Below, piece by piece: positions 36,101 to 48,300 of a DNA stretch of 64,000 nt. The notes under the pieces are model-generated. The model was given only the letters and a program-made list of their open reading frames with translations. It did no database searches and was not told where the DNA came from. The translations under genes and the position numbers were made by a program. Positions within the stretch are counted from its first letter, which is position 1. Each line of letters begins with the position of its first letter. Source of the DNA: Rhea pennata (taxonomy: Eukaryota; Chordata; Aves; Rheiformes; Rheidae); assembly GCF_028389875.1 (NCBI RefSeq), contig NC_084663.1:213373876-213437875 (forward strand), read 5' to 3'.

Positions 36101-38419
36101 AACTTGATACGGAGTCTGCCAGAGTTGAGTTATGCAGAGCAGGGGCAGATGTGGACACCTTGACTGGGTGACATGCTAACTACCCACAAATATGTGACAT
36201 GTAAACAGAGGAGGAAATCAACTCATGAAGGGCAACAAACAGAAATATGGTAACCAAGGAAACAGGATGAAACTGAAACAGGAGAAAAATGGATTGAATA
36301 AGTAAAGAAAAGCCTTCTGAGTTGGGCACGTCAGGCTATGCAACATTTTTTCACAAGGAAAGACATTTGGAAGCATATACAACATGATACTAGACAAAAT
36401 TTTGGCAAATATGAAAGAACAATCCTGCAACACTGGGAGAGTCGTTTTCCTCCCAGGCTATTGATCGAGGCTGTTTTGTTGTGTTGCAGAAGGAAGTTAG
36501 TTTCCTGGGTTTCCTCCTCCTTTTTGCTTCTTGTGTTATTGCATAGAAGATATATATTTTCCAGGTTCAAAAGCCATGTCATCACTTGCTGTGATATTAG
36601 ATTGTCTCCAGGATGGTCAGTGAACTTGCCATAGTAAATGGGAAAGGCACCATCAGGAAACATTCCTTTATGAAGTCTATAATATGTGACATATGTGACA
36701 ACAATACTGACATTGTGTTTGTGACTCTCCTGGAAAATGGAGTAGAGCATGGAGTACAAAGCCCTGGAGACAAGACCAGGTTTTAGGTTAGGAATAGATT
36801 AAAAGAGAAACTTCTGAGCAACAGAATTTGTTAGTGGTGTCTACTTGCTGCACTAAAGCTCTAGAAGAGATTTGACAGCAGAAGAATCAAGAGAGATGGC
36901 AAAAAAATGGTTGACGATATCATGTGTGGGCAGAGCTAGTCAGAACATGCAAGTCTGGGTTTATGTAACTTTTTTTTTCTTTTTCGGTGCAAAATGAAAA
37001 TAAATGGTTCCAAAATTTTCCTTGAGGATTCTGAAAAATGTGATATGGGGAAATGCTTGCTTCATAAGGCCAGAGCTTCAGTTTGAATTCATTTGTTCCT
37101 ATTGCAGCAAGCACATACAGATACGACAGAAAACTTTGAAATTTTCAGTTCAATTTTATTATCTTTGTTCTAGAGAAGATGAGGAAATGTATCAATCAGC
37201 TAATATTAAATAACATCCACCTCTAATTATTGCTAAAATAAAATAAGATGTTTAGGCTGTTGAAGCTATTAAATATTTAACACACCAAATTGTGCCTGGG
37301 CACAGGAAGAACATAAAATAATGGCAATAACCTTTTGATATTCTAGAATAAATCTATAAGGTTAAGATTTGCTTTCAAAAATAATTCTTTTTATTGTGAA
37401 ACTTCCTTCCCCCATAAGTATTTTAATCATAATTGGCGCATTTTAAAAAATATTTACAAGTTTTATGACTCCATTGCTTTTCATTTTAAAGTGCTGTAAC
37501 AAAATCTTCTGAGAAGAATTATAGATTTGAGAGTTCAAAAACTTGAGCTTCATTAGTCAGTGCTTACTCTTGGAAAAAGCTCTTTGTAACAGACCTTAGC
37601 AGATGTTTCTTGTCTTACATACGTGATTCAAGACTGTATATTTCCTCTAATCTGTCCCTCATGGTCCACTATAGACATTAGGCAAGTTATAGCACTACTG
37701 AACTGGACCCATCACTAAATCAAGGTCCTCCTCTATTTGGGAAGAGGGATAGCCAGTGAGGTTAAGGGCCACAAAAGTATTTATGTGCTTTAATTGCCAC
37801 TTCAAGTACTTAAGTCCAAAATCTAAATCCTCACATTCCTTGTTCAGCTGCTAACTCTTCCAGGTGGTGCCTGAAGTCTGCAGAGGACTCTCTTTCTGAT
37901 ATTAAAATTCTCTATGAATGTAACAGTCAGCTCCTTGGCACATTCAGAAATACCTCAGACAGCACAGAGCCACTCATATATATGCGGACCCTGACAGGAC
38001 ACACACACTAAGCATCCCTGATATCTACTACTGAAATCTCCCTACTAGATAAAGCTCCATACAAAGTACCACTGGAAATAGATCTGCCATCCTCCGTTGT
38101 GTGATAGCTCCATGCCTAGACTGCCAGTTCAATTCTCTTCCATATCCAGAAACTCAGAACCGGATTTTCTACTCCTCGAGTAGTGTCTTCTTGCAAGGTC
38201 AAGGGCAAGGCTTGGTAGGACCCTATCAATTTATCCTCAATTTTATCTCAATTTATAGAAAGTTGCATCCTTTAAAGAGCATTTAAGCATTCCCCTGCAG
38301 AGGGAATAGTGTCCTCAGAACAAGGCATTTGCCACTGGGATTACAGAAGATAAAGAGGAATAATCTGAACAGGATGGCAGGGAAGTACCATGCTCCCAGA
38401 TTCCTCAGTGTGCTGGTTA

Positions 38420-38520
38420 AAGCTAACCACTTCCCCGCAGAGGAGGAAATCGAATCAGGGTGTGCCATACTCTACACAATGTTCTAAACACTAAACAGCA
38501 GGAGAAAAGAGCAAGAAAAG
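38420..38520. repeat. Possible very old interspersed repeat
   Basis: The segment with AAATCGAATCAGGGTGTGCC followed by a TCTAAACACTAAACAGC-like stretch resembles a dispersed repeat often seen in turtle and crocodile DNA (GAACCCAGGTCTCCCAC...CTAACCACTGGGCTA). The similarity is partial and from memory. Confidence 0.25.
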
Positions 38521-39904
38521 CCACCACATCCTCCTACCATTATGTTTCATGAGGGAAGGATGTTTAAGAAGAAGGTTTAGAGATCTGAACCAGAAGTGGC
38601 CTCTGCTGTCTCCCTCTACAGCCCTCATTAAGGCATTCAAGTCACAGAGAGAGGTTAAAATGCAGGTGCTATCAGGAAGTACTATGACATCTAAGTTTCC
38701 AGATGAACATCTAAATTCCCCTGGAGCATCTACATGGGACTCAAAGCTGTGACTCAAGTCTTCTAGTAGTCCTACTATCCAGTGAGTTGAACCTCTCTTC
38801 AAGCTCCACTGACAGTGTGGGCTAGATCTCCACTAGCTGTAATGGGAATGTTGGCCATACCAGCTCACATGATAATACATGATTCAGTTGCCTAAAGACG
38901 GGCAGCTAGTTTAGCCTATGGCAAGAAAGGAGTGTCGTTTGGGGTGCCCTGGGGTTAGGGCTACATCAATACAGAGTTTGCAGGCGTGACACAGGATCTC
39001 ATTATTATAGAGTATCAGCTGGAGGCCTAGCAGCATATCTGAGGGTATCTCAAATACCTCTGAACACCAACACGTGAGCACCCAGTCAAGTCCAAGTCGC
39101 AAGTGATTTAAAGAAGAGGAACTCCAAATCCTTTGCTTTATCTATTAGATATGTCAGATAGAGTCTCTGAAATCTGGTGCTGCTTTACCATCTTAAACAG
39201 GAATCACAATCAGAAATCAGAATCAGTTTTCAACCAGCAAGGTTTTGTACAGTTCTCTGCCTGTTCTGGTGAGCACATCCATGTAACATTATCTGTTTTT
39301 TTTTCTTTTCCCACGACATAACTGCTTTTCCAACCTCCTGTTTCCTTAGATTGCTCTTGAGGAGGCTTTTGAGTAAATACTGTGAAGTCCAATGACATCA
39401 CATGTTTGTATGTTACAGATCATGTTGCTTCATTCAGTTTGCATCATGCATTTCCTACAGCTGTTCAGTAGACTTCTGAACTCATCCCCACAAAGTATTC
39501 TCAGATGTCTCCTAGCATAGTACCTGAGTGTCACAAAGTTAAACAAAACACTTATTATGGTCTATGGAGCAATGCTGTCAGCATCCTATGGCCCAAATGT
39601 TGTTTTTTTATGCTATTTCTCATTTCACAACTTGTCTGTTGGGATTTTGGTCTTGTGCAAGAGTTTTTATGGGAAGAAAATCTTATCTCAAAGAAAAGTC
39701 TTGCATTATTTGGATCAGATAAAATGAGTAGATCTCTATAATTTTCTTCCTCCAAAAAAACCTTCATTCACTTAATGTAGACGTAACGAAGACTATGAAT
39801 ATCCCAAACTACCTTGTTTTTCCCCTGAACTGTTTACTTCAGATATTCTCTCAAATTAGAAGGAAAGACACAACATGACACTGTCTGAATTTGGAAGGTA
39901 TGGT

Positions 39905-39930
39905 GATAATTTTGCTGATAATTTTGCTGA
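39905..39930 (+). repeat. Two-copy 13-bp tandem repeat
   Basis: GATAATTTTGCT is repeated directly, with a 13-base period. Confidence 0.85.
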
Positions 39931-41850
39931 TTAACTGATTTGAAGAAGTCTCAGCCAGAACTGAACGAGACCAAATTATAATCTGTTCACCAGCCAAGTC
40001 TTCATAACTCTCCATACCTCACCCTGCTTGTGAAGCAGATGGAACCATCTTTATGTTTTACTTCAAAACTGGGATCGGCTAAGACTGTGTCCAGTATTGT
40101 TTACATCCTAACTAGGGATAACTAATTAGGTCACTGGACTCAGTTCCATGACAGCTGCTCTTATCCCCCTTCTACTGTCTTGCTTTGCAGCATTCCCAAA
40201 TGTGCTTCTCAAGATCACTGGTCCGTTCTTTCAGGAATGACGTTACAGAACCTGGCAACGTTTTCCAGCGAGACACTGTGAGAGAGTTCAGAGGGGATGC
40301 AACAGCAACTGGGAAAGGTGTGAAAAATGAGACCTTTGCAGAAAGGTTATGAGAAATAGCTGACTGTGGAAGGGGGAGAATTAAAGTGTATAAACAGAAA
40401 GGGATGTTTTAAACATTCTGAATCAGCAGGGAAGAAGGAAAAAATACATAGAAAATGTAAGTCAAATGTTGAGTGGATTTATACAATCTCAATTGTGGCA
40501 TAGATATAAATGTATGATGGGATCAATCCTCAACCCAGGGGACTCAGCAGAGACCGTCTCCTGGAAGATGCTTTATGCATGAGGACTGGAGCAGATACTT
40601 TCCCATCAGTAGGCTGGACTTGCAGATGTTTGGAATTTGAAATATTTAGGACTTCTGAGACTACTCTAATTATCCTGGAGGGTTTTCAGATCAGCCTGAG
40701 TTCCTGAATCCTTCTTGTTCTACTAATGAAAAATGTTCTTGCTCTCTCCAAGGACAACTCATTTTGAATATCTGAGCTTCTGTGGATATCATATGGCTCT
40801 GAGTCCCAACTATGCCTCACAGTGAGCAATCCTGTAGTTTCATGCATACTAGCAATGGTACTGCTGCTGTTGGCAGTCACTTTTTGCTCTAGAAATGGTA
40901 CCAACAATACGTATGGGACTGCTGATGACATTGGATGATGCTCAGTAGGTTTGATGCAAGAGAGATGGATGCAAAGGAGGTGGTATGTGATGGTTCCAGC
41001 AACTTTGGATTGTTCTCAGAGGAAGATCTGAGTAAAAGCTGGTGCTGCCTTAAAAAGTGAGGTTTTGTGCATTGCATGCATGCTTTCAGTGTATTTCTTG
41101 CTTTCATATCCTTAGCTGTTCTGTGTAATTCATCCCCAACACTGTTCTACCTCCCCTCTGTCCTTACTGGATTCCTCTCATCTGTTTCAAGATTACTATC
41201 CCAAATAGGACATAAACCCACAACGTTTGAGCCTGAGCTGAACTTTTTAACTGCGTTACATTTGAGTGGACTGGAGATTAGGTCAAGGGAATTTATCCAC
41301 CCGTCTTTCATCAGGACATGAGGCCTCTCTTCCTTGTTTATTATTCCTACAACATATAAATTAAAAAATAGTATTATTGATTAGAAAAAAATATTGTAAT
41401 TGGAACTATCATTTCAATGCATTCAAATGTTATAATATCAGCCAAGGCTATGCTTTAAAGGATGCAGGCAAGTATGAATTATGGGTTGGCACTGTGTCAA
41501 AAATGCAGCTATTGTTCTCGAAAACAGGATGCAGACCAAGGGGAAATGGTGTCTAGTCTTGACTGTTCATAGTATAGGCACAAAAAAATTCATAGTGGTA
41601 CAGTTGAAAAGGTAAAGGGTCAAAACTTCATGGGAGAAAAGTTTCTTGATTTTGCTGAAAGTCTGTTGATTAACATCATTTAAGAGTCTGGGTCTCTAAC
41701 TGTAATACTTGAAATGTTCATAAAAGTATTTATTTCATCCATCAGCTTGTGGAGCATGTTATCCGTAGTGCATGGAGAAGACTACAAAGGAGCAACAGAT
41801 TCCTTCTAAACATAGAAAGTTCCTCTTAAGCAAGAATTTTTAATCAGAAC

Positions 41851-42360
41851 CTATGCAAATTTCACTTCAAAATCAATAAATTCTTTAGATCTAGGTGGAG
41901 GAAGAAGAACAACTTTTTGGCATTCCTCGGGTGAGCGTTTATCCGCATTACAGTAGCAAGTAGCATAAGAAGTCCAGTAGGGATTAGGACTGCTTTGTGG
42001 TAGATGTGTATCAAAAAATGTCTGAAGAATTTCTGGTCAAAGCGAGCCAAGAATGGGGGAAAGAAACACGACTTGGCTCCTTCCATAGAGGGGAAGGACC
42101 TGCGTAAGTCCCTTGAAGTGCACGGAGAAGCCACACACGCCGTCTTTGTTTGGCGCATCCTTACGCAGTAAATACCTGACACATCCACACTTCTGTTGAA
42201 TTTCTTTGCATGGGCCATGCCCCATCTTTTGAGGTTCCCTGGGGTAGGAACTGACCTTAAGGCTGCCAGCTTCACCGCAGAGACCAGTTGGCTCCTCAGC
42301 ATGAGCTTCACTGGATGGAGTTTCCCTGTATCGTTCTGCTGGTGGGACTGCTGCCCTCAT
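41851..42360 (-). other. Unrecognised reading frame with one internal stop: possible decayed exon
   Basis: On the minus strand an open frame of 107 codons (42360 down to 42037) ends at a TGA. The same frame then continues for 61 codons to a TAG at 41851-41853. The later part is rich in Cys, Pro, Tyr and charged residues (for example TCYCNADKRSPEECQK and FIDFEVKF), and a pyrimidine-rich stretch with an AG precedes it. A second frame is open through the same bases (41862-42311, 149 codons), so overlapping chance frames are quite possible. I do not recognise a family. It is recorded because its composition looks more protein-like than other frames here. Confidence 0.15.
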
Positions 42361-45300
42361 TCCTCCCCTGGGCTAGTGTAGATCAGGAGTGGCTCCCAGA
42401 TCCAGGCTGGATCCCAGTGATGCTGGAGACAACACTTTTCTGCAGTTTATCGACCCCAGGACAGCGTTAAGAGGAGGCCTCGACCGCAGGGGAGGGAAGG
42501 CGAGACAGATTGGACAGAGTGGAGAAAGCAACCCAGGGTGTTTGGCAACAGAGCTGCTGCCTCACCAGGATGTGCTGGGATATGGTGGTGCAGAATAAAT
42601 TCTGCTCTCCCCAGGCTCGGGCTACTCAGTGCTACTGTTTTTCTTTCATGCAGTAACATGTGTCACAAATCATGTCTTTATAACTCAACACAATATCAGG
42701 CAATGAGTACATTCCTCCATTAAGGAAACAGGCCTCTGAAGACAGCTGCTCCAGACGAATCCCGTGCCAGGGAAAATGCTTCTGGGGAAGGCGCTGGACA
42801 ACGCCCCCCCCACAGCTCTGTCGTTCCCTTTGACCTCCCCAGGGATATGTCTACATGGACGGGTGCAGACAGATGTATTTTTGCTCCACCCAACCGCTGA
42901 GCTGGTCGGCCACAAGCCAACTTCATTTCTGTGGTACTGCGTTTACAAGCTCCACTGAGAAGCTAGGTTACTAGCTTACATCCCAGACATGACCACACAG
43001 CCTGCAGACAACAGTCAGCTCATGCCCTACCACTGCCTCTCCATGTTGACAAGCTCAGAGTGAAGTCAAAGGCTGAAGAGGCAGAAGGTGATGTAGCTGT
43101 CCTGTAGTGCTCTCCCTATTAAATTAAGAAAATACTTAATATAATGGGAACCAGACAACCCCTCAGTGCACTTGGGTTGGCAATGATAACTCAATAGCCA
43201 GACAGATAGCTCTGATGTTTAGTGTTGCTTTTATCCAACAGGAGGAAAGCAATCCCCAAAAGGGCAATGCAATGTGCTGGCGTGGCTCACTGCATCTCTT
43301 TTGGTTGGGGGATGATCCAAGGATTTCAGCTAACATCACAGACACAGTATAGCTGGTGTGATGGCAGGGATGAGTCTTTGCTGTATATCTCACACAGTTA
43401 GCCAACAAAAGCAGCTCCGTTTTCTTTTAGGTTCCTGAAGAAAGCCATGGCTCTTGCAGAACAGTAATGCTCTGAAGAGGGATTATCTTCAGTATCCGTG
43501 GACAAGGGGGAGGTTCCTCTGCCTAATCAAGCGGTAATGTAGCCAGTTTTGCCATCAGGAAATTCACATAAATCAATGGGTATCTTGTAAGGACTGCCTT
43601 GAATGTGGCTCATTCCTTCCTGGTGAGGAGCTGTGATTGGGGTCTCCTCAGGCCTTTCATTTCCACTGCAATATTATGGTTATACTCTAGTAAAGCAGAG
43701 AGGTATATGAGGCAGAGATGAGGCTCAAGTGTTCCCTGGAAGCACATGGTAGCCCTTTCCTCACCACCTCGCAGAGACGGAGAGAGGCTGGAGGGGATGT
43801 AGGGATGCTATGCAGCAGCCCTCGGGAGAGATTTTGACCAATTCAGCAATGTTACTCATGGAGACTCTCTGGCTGCTCAGGGCTGAAAAGTCCATGTGGT
43901 CCCTGCTGTGGGCCAGGCCAGTCTTGACTAGAGATGTTAACAGCTAAGCAGTGCCCTCATTATCAGCTTCAAAAATGATAATCAATGTAATAAGCCAAAT
44001 ATTACATTTTTCTCATAATGGGAGGCTTATCCCTGTTCGGAAGATTTCCAAATGAGCAAGAAAGGAGCTAGGAGAGCAGACAGACTTCATTCAAGGTAGC
44101 AGCCAGTCTCCCTGGGGTGCTTCTAGGTCTCAGCCACCACTTACAAGCTCCCAGGTAGCACAGGGACAATGTGATCAGTCTGGAGTGCACACGGACTGCA
44201 ACAGACCTCCACGGTGCAGACACCAAGGAGATCAGAGTATGGATAAGGTAGGAGAGACATAGCTGTATGTCTGAGGGAAACCAGGGAAAGGATAGGAGGT
44301 AGGTGGACAGAAAGATGGAGACAAAGATGTTTTATGGGCAAGTTTAAAAACAAACAGTGGTTTTCATTGTTTTTCCCTATTTGCTTATCAATGGTGATTA
44401 CAATGCAAAGCAAACAGCCTTCCTTCTGGCACTGCTTGTTCTTCAATTTCCACATAAATCCTAGCTTGCATCACAGTTCTCATGAATCATATTAGTGGGA
44501 GGACAGAGGTCTAGAGGAGACTGAGTAGCTGTCATCACTAGGCAATAATGCAAATTGCAGTCAATTAATTGTTATTATTCATGATTTAAAGTGTTTGAGT
44601 TAATTATTAGCACTTAAATATCTAAGCCCCTTTAACCTAAGGTCCCCAAAACACTACACTGTACGAAACTACTGGACTCTTGTAAGGATTGAAACTGAGC
44701 CTTAGAGGAGTTAATTGAATGTAGAAGTGTAGGTGGAAATTGAATGTAGAAATTGTGACTCACAGTCACTTGCTTGTATCCCTGTATTGTTTGCATTGCA
44801 CTGTCTGTAGAGTTCCAGTTTCTGAAAAATGAAGGCTTTAACCAGACCAGTAGAAATAAATAACAATCTAGATTTAACCTCAGAGAAATAAATACCCTAA
44901 AGACTAACTGATACATATAAATAACTATCACTCACCATCCCTAGCAAGAGTATGCAAGGTTGTGCATATTGGAGAGATCGCTCTTCAGAATAAGGTTAAT
45001 TGATGGCATAACCAAAAGGGGCCACTTGGGGTTTTGGTTGCATATCCAAACAGAGGGCAGAGAGACTTCAGCCCAGGCCCTGCTGCCAAGTCAGACAGGA
45101 AATTTGAGATCCCTTTAAGGAAGCTAAAGGGGCACATAGGGGAGCTATAAATCAATACCAGACAATGGGACAGTATTTGTGCAGGGGAGGGGGGAAAGAC
45201 TGTGCTTGCGTACACGCAATATTTCCTTAAGATTTCTCTGGCCCCTCACTCTGCTACAGCGTGACAAGCTGTTGTGGGGTCAGACAAGACAAATGAATAT

Positions 45301-48300
45301 TTTAGCCCATTCTACCTGGGATTAGCAGCTCAACCCCCAAATCCAAGAGGTGATTTCTAGTGGGACATCCACAGTATGGAAGTTTTTTGAGCAGTCAATA
45401 TCATATACATTTGAGTTGCACATGGCCCTTGCTGAAGATCTTTCGGTGAGTAAAACATTATTAGTTTGTAAGAAAATCAGGAGAAATAACAGCCTCAGTC
45501 ATCAGGTCCTACCAACTTAGCTCAACCCAATGCACCAATATGATACCAGGAACACATGCTGGGAAGCATTCCCTAGAGAAATGGTGTTGCCTATTCCAAC
45601 CAATATCTTAAAAAGTTTAAGCAGAATTAACAAGTTTCAAAACACTGGAAATGTCCTGGGGATGTCCTGGCAGCCCGGGGCCACTCAGCCCACCGTGAAC
45701 AGCGTGATGCCCTGTTTGTGATGCTCCCTCTGATAAAAGAAAAGGAAGCTGAAATCCTTTGCAGAGGACAGATTTGAACCCTTCATCTCTGTTACAAGGA
45801 TGATCTATTTCCGTGGGGGGATATTGAGTTGTTCTTCTTGCTCCTCCATTTAATGAATGGCACGTAAACCTTGCCTCAATTTCCACTGATTTTTGTTCCA
45901 AATATGTTAAATGCTATTGCGTAACCCAATTACTCTCAGATAGAAAATGGCTTGAAATTTTCATTTCCTGTTGATCCAACCTATCTGTTTGATTTCTTGT
46001 TTGGTAACTGAAGCAGAAACATGTATGATGGACTTAATTTTCATAAAATGTAGCTTCACCAGTTTTATTCTGTGCAAAGGCAAGCACCATTCAGAGCAGC
46101 ATGCACAGCTTTAGCAGGGCCTGGGAATCATTCATTTGCCAAGAGACTGACACTTATGTGTTTCATTTTGTGAGAAAAAAAAATAAAGTCACAGTAAATT
46201 TATAGCTGAAAGCAATTTTGCAGTAGTTCTAATGAAATACAAAGCAGATGCCTTCAAAAAGCAGAAACAGAGCAAGGCTGACTGACGCCTCTGTGGTGGA
46301 AACAACTTTGATCCATATTTCAAAGACTGAACTGAGGGTGGACCTGCACTTTCAAACTTGATTTGTGTTTCCCTCTTAAAGGAACCATCTGCTTAAAAAA
46401 GATGTAGTGTTTGGCATTTGTTTTCTTACAAACAATGTAATAAAAAACTATTTGTCATTCCTTATAAGCTCTTTCCCCTATTTGGCCTATTATCTGTGGT
46501 TAGAAAATGTTTATTACGAGTTTTGATTCTTAAGAGATATGTCTTCGATTTTTTGCTCAATAACTTCAGATTTATTACATTCTTGTTTTGTGATTCCAGT
46601 CTCAGGTTTTGCCATTTTACACTTCAAATAGTTTATTTACTTATATAGCATTACTTGAGATTGGAAATAGATCTGGGACCCACATAAGTCCGGATAAAGT
46701 TTACGCACATCTGGTTGGACACATCAAAGGCACGGAGAGCCAGTCTTAAAAGAATCTAGTATAAATCTTTGCATCATCGCTATTGGAAAGCGTGCATTTT
46801 CGGTCTCAAAGTTTCCAGAACATGTAGACGATGTTCTGACATCCAGAGAGATTACAAACATGTGTCCTGGATTTGACAGAAAATGGGAAAATCCCAGAAA
46901 AAGTTGTTGGGAAAATTAGTTTGATTCTCAATACTATACTTCCCATTGCATCAAAGTGTGCCTGTTTCATGAAGTGTTGAGCTAACATAGACATCAAAAA
47001 GGAAAAATTGATCATTAATGAGTGTAATATCAGCAAAATTAATGGTGCACTGACACTGATAATTAGAAACACTGTCAAGTGTAATAAAATGGACTATCAT
47101 CAAAGAGACTTTATATTAGAAAAGTATAAAGATTACAAAGGGAGGCTGTTAATGATATAGAGAAATTGCATAATAATGGAATGATTAACAGTCATCTGAA
47201 ATACTTAGATACTTTGCTTAAGTGACTATATTATTTAAGTAACGGTCTCCATCTTATCTCTTTCCACAATATTTCCTCTACTTTCACAAAACTTTGTGAA
47301 GTTAGTGACATAAATTTGAGGCTTCAGACCATGTGCTACACCTTTGTATAACTCCTATTGAAAAAAGTGTGTAAAGGGGATTGTTGTTTTACCTAGGAGA
47401 TCCGAAAGAATCAGAATGGGTTTAAGGCACCAAAACTGAGAAAACAGGTACATTGATTTCTAGGAAGCGCCGTTCACAACTACTTGAGTCTTTTTCTCAG
47501 TCTCATCGTTCACTAGAACTCAGAAATGTTCTTTGAAGGTAGGCAATTCAACCTACCCAAGCAGCCCCTTTAAATGCCCATTAACGGTAGCCATAGAGCA
47601 GGAACAGCACTTACGATCTTCAAGCATCGGAGATTAACTATAGAAAATATCCCAGTGTCAGCTGCAAACGACAGAAACAGTCTGCTTACTGCGGTCAGAG
47701 CGGAGTGCTGAATTTTTAAGATGTACTTGATGCATCAGACCCTGACGGAAGGATAATAACGATGGGTGGGAGAGGAGACTGGAGATCTTCTGCTCATCTA
47801 GTTCTTCTCACTTGGTTTCAGCTGTACAATAATTTTCATGTCACCTCTGAATCGTACTCTGCATTTAATGAGGTCACAGTGTCAGTAATGGATATTTTAT
47901 TATACATATCCATTCTCTTCTACCTAACCTATACAGGCTCACATTTTTCAGAAACACGTATTAAAGGACCATTAAGTCTCCATTTTTGTAGAGGGATTTT
48001 TTTTCTTGCTTTCTTGGGACAGTGAAGATTACCAGAACTAAACCACACAATTAATGAGACATTAATAACTTACAAAATGGGATGGAGTTTTGTTCTCTTC
48101 CTTGCTTCTCCTTAAGAAATACAGTATATTGTGTCTTGGATAAATTGTGTTACACAGACTGCTAAGTCTATACCACAGTTTAGAAAAAGAAAAAAATGCA
48201 TACCCTAGGAATACACCAAATCTGCAGTCCAAATATCCAAATAGCCATAATTAGAGTTAGCTGACTTGATCTTTTGGGGCCTCTCAGAGGTTTCTGTTCT

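Noticed and set aside
36331..36759. 142-codon minus-strand frame
   Set aside because: No recognisable domain, and a competing open frame lies on the other strand.
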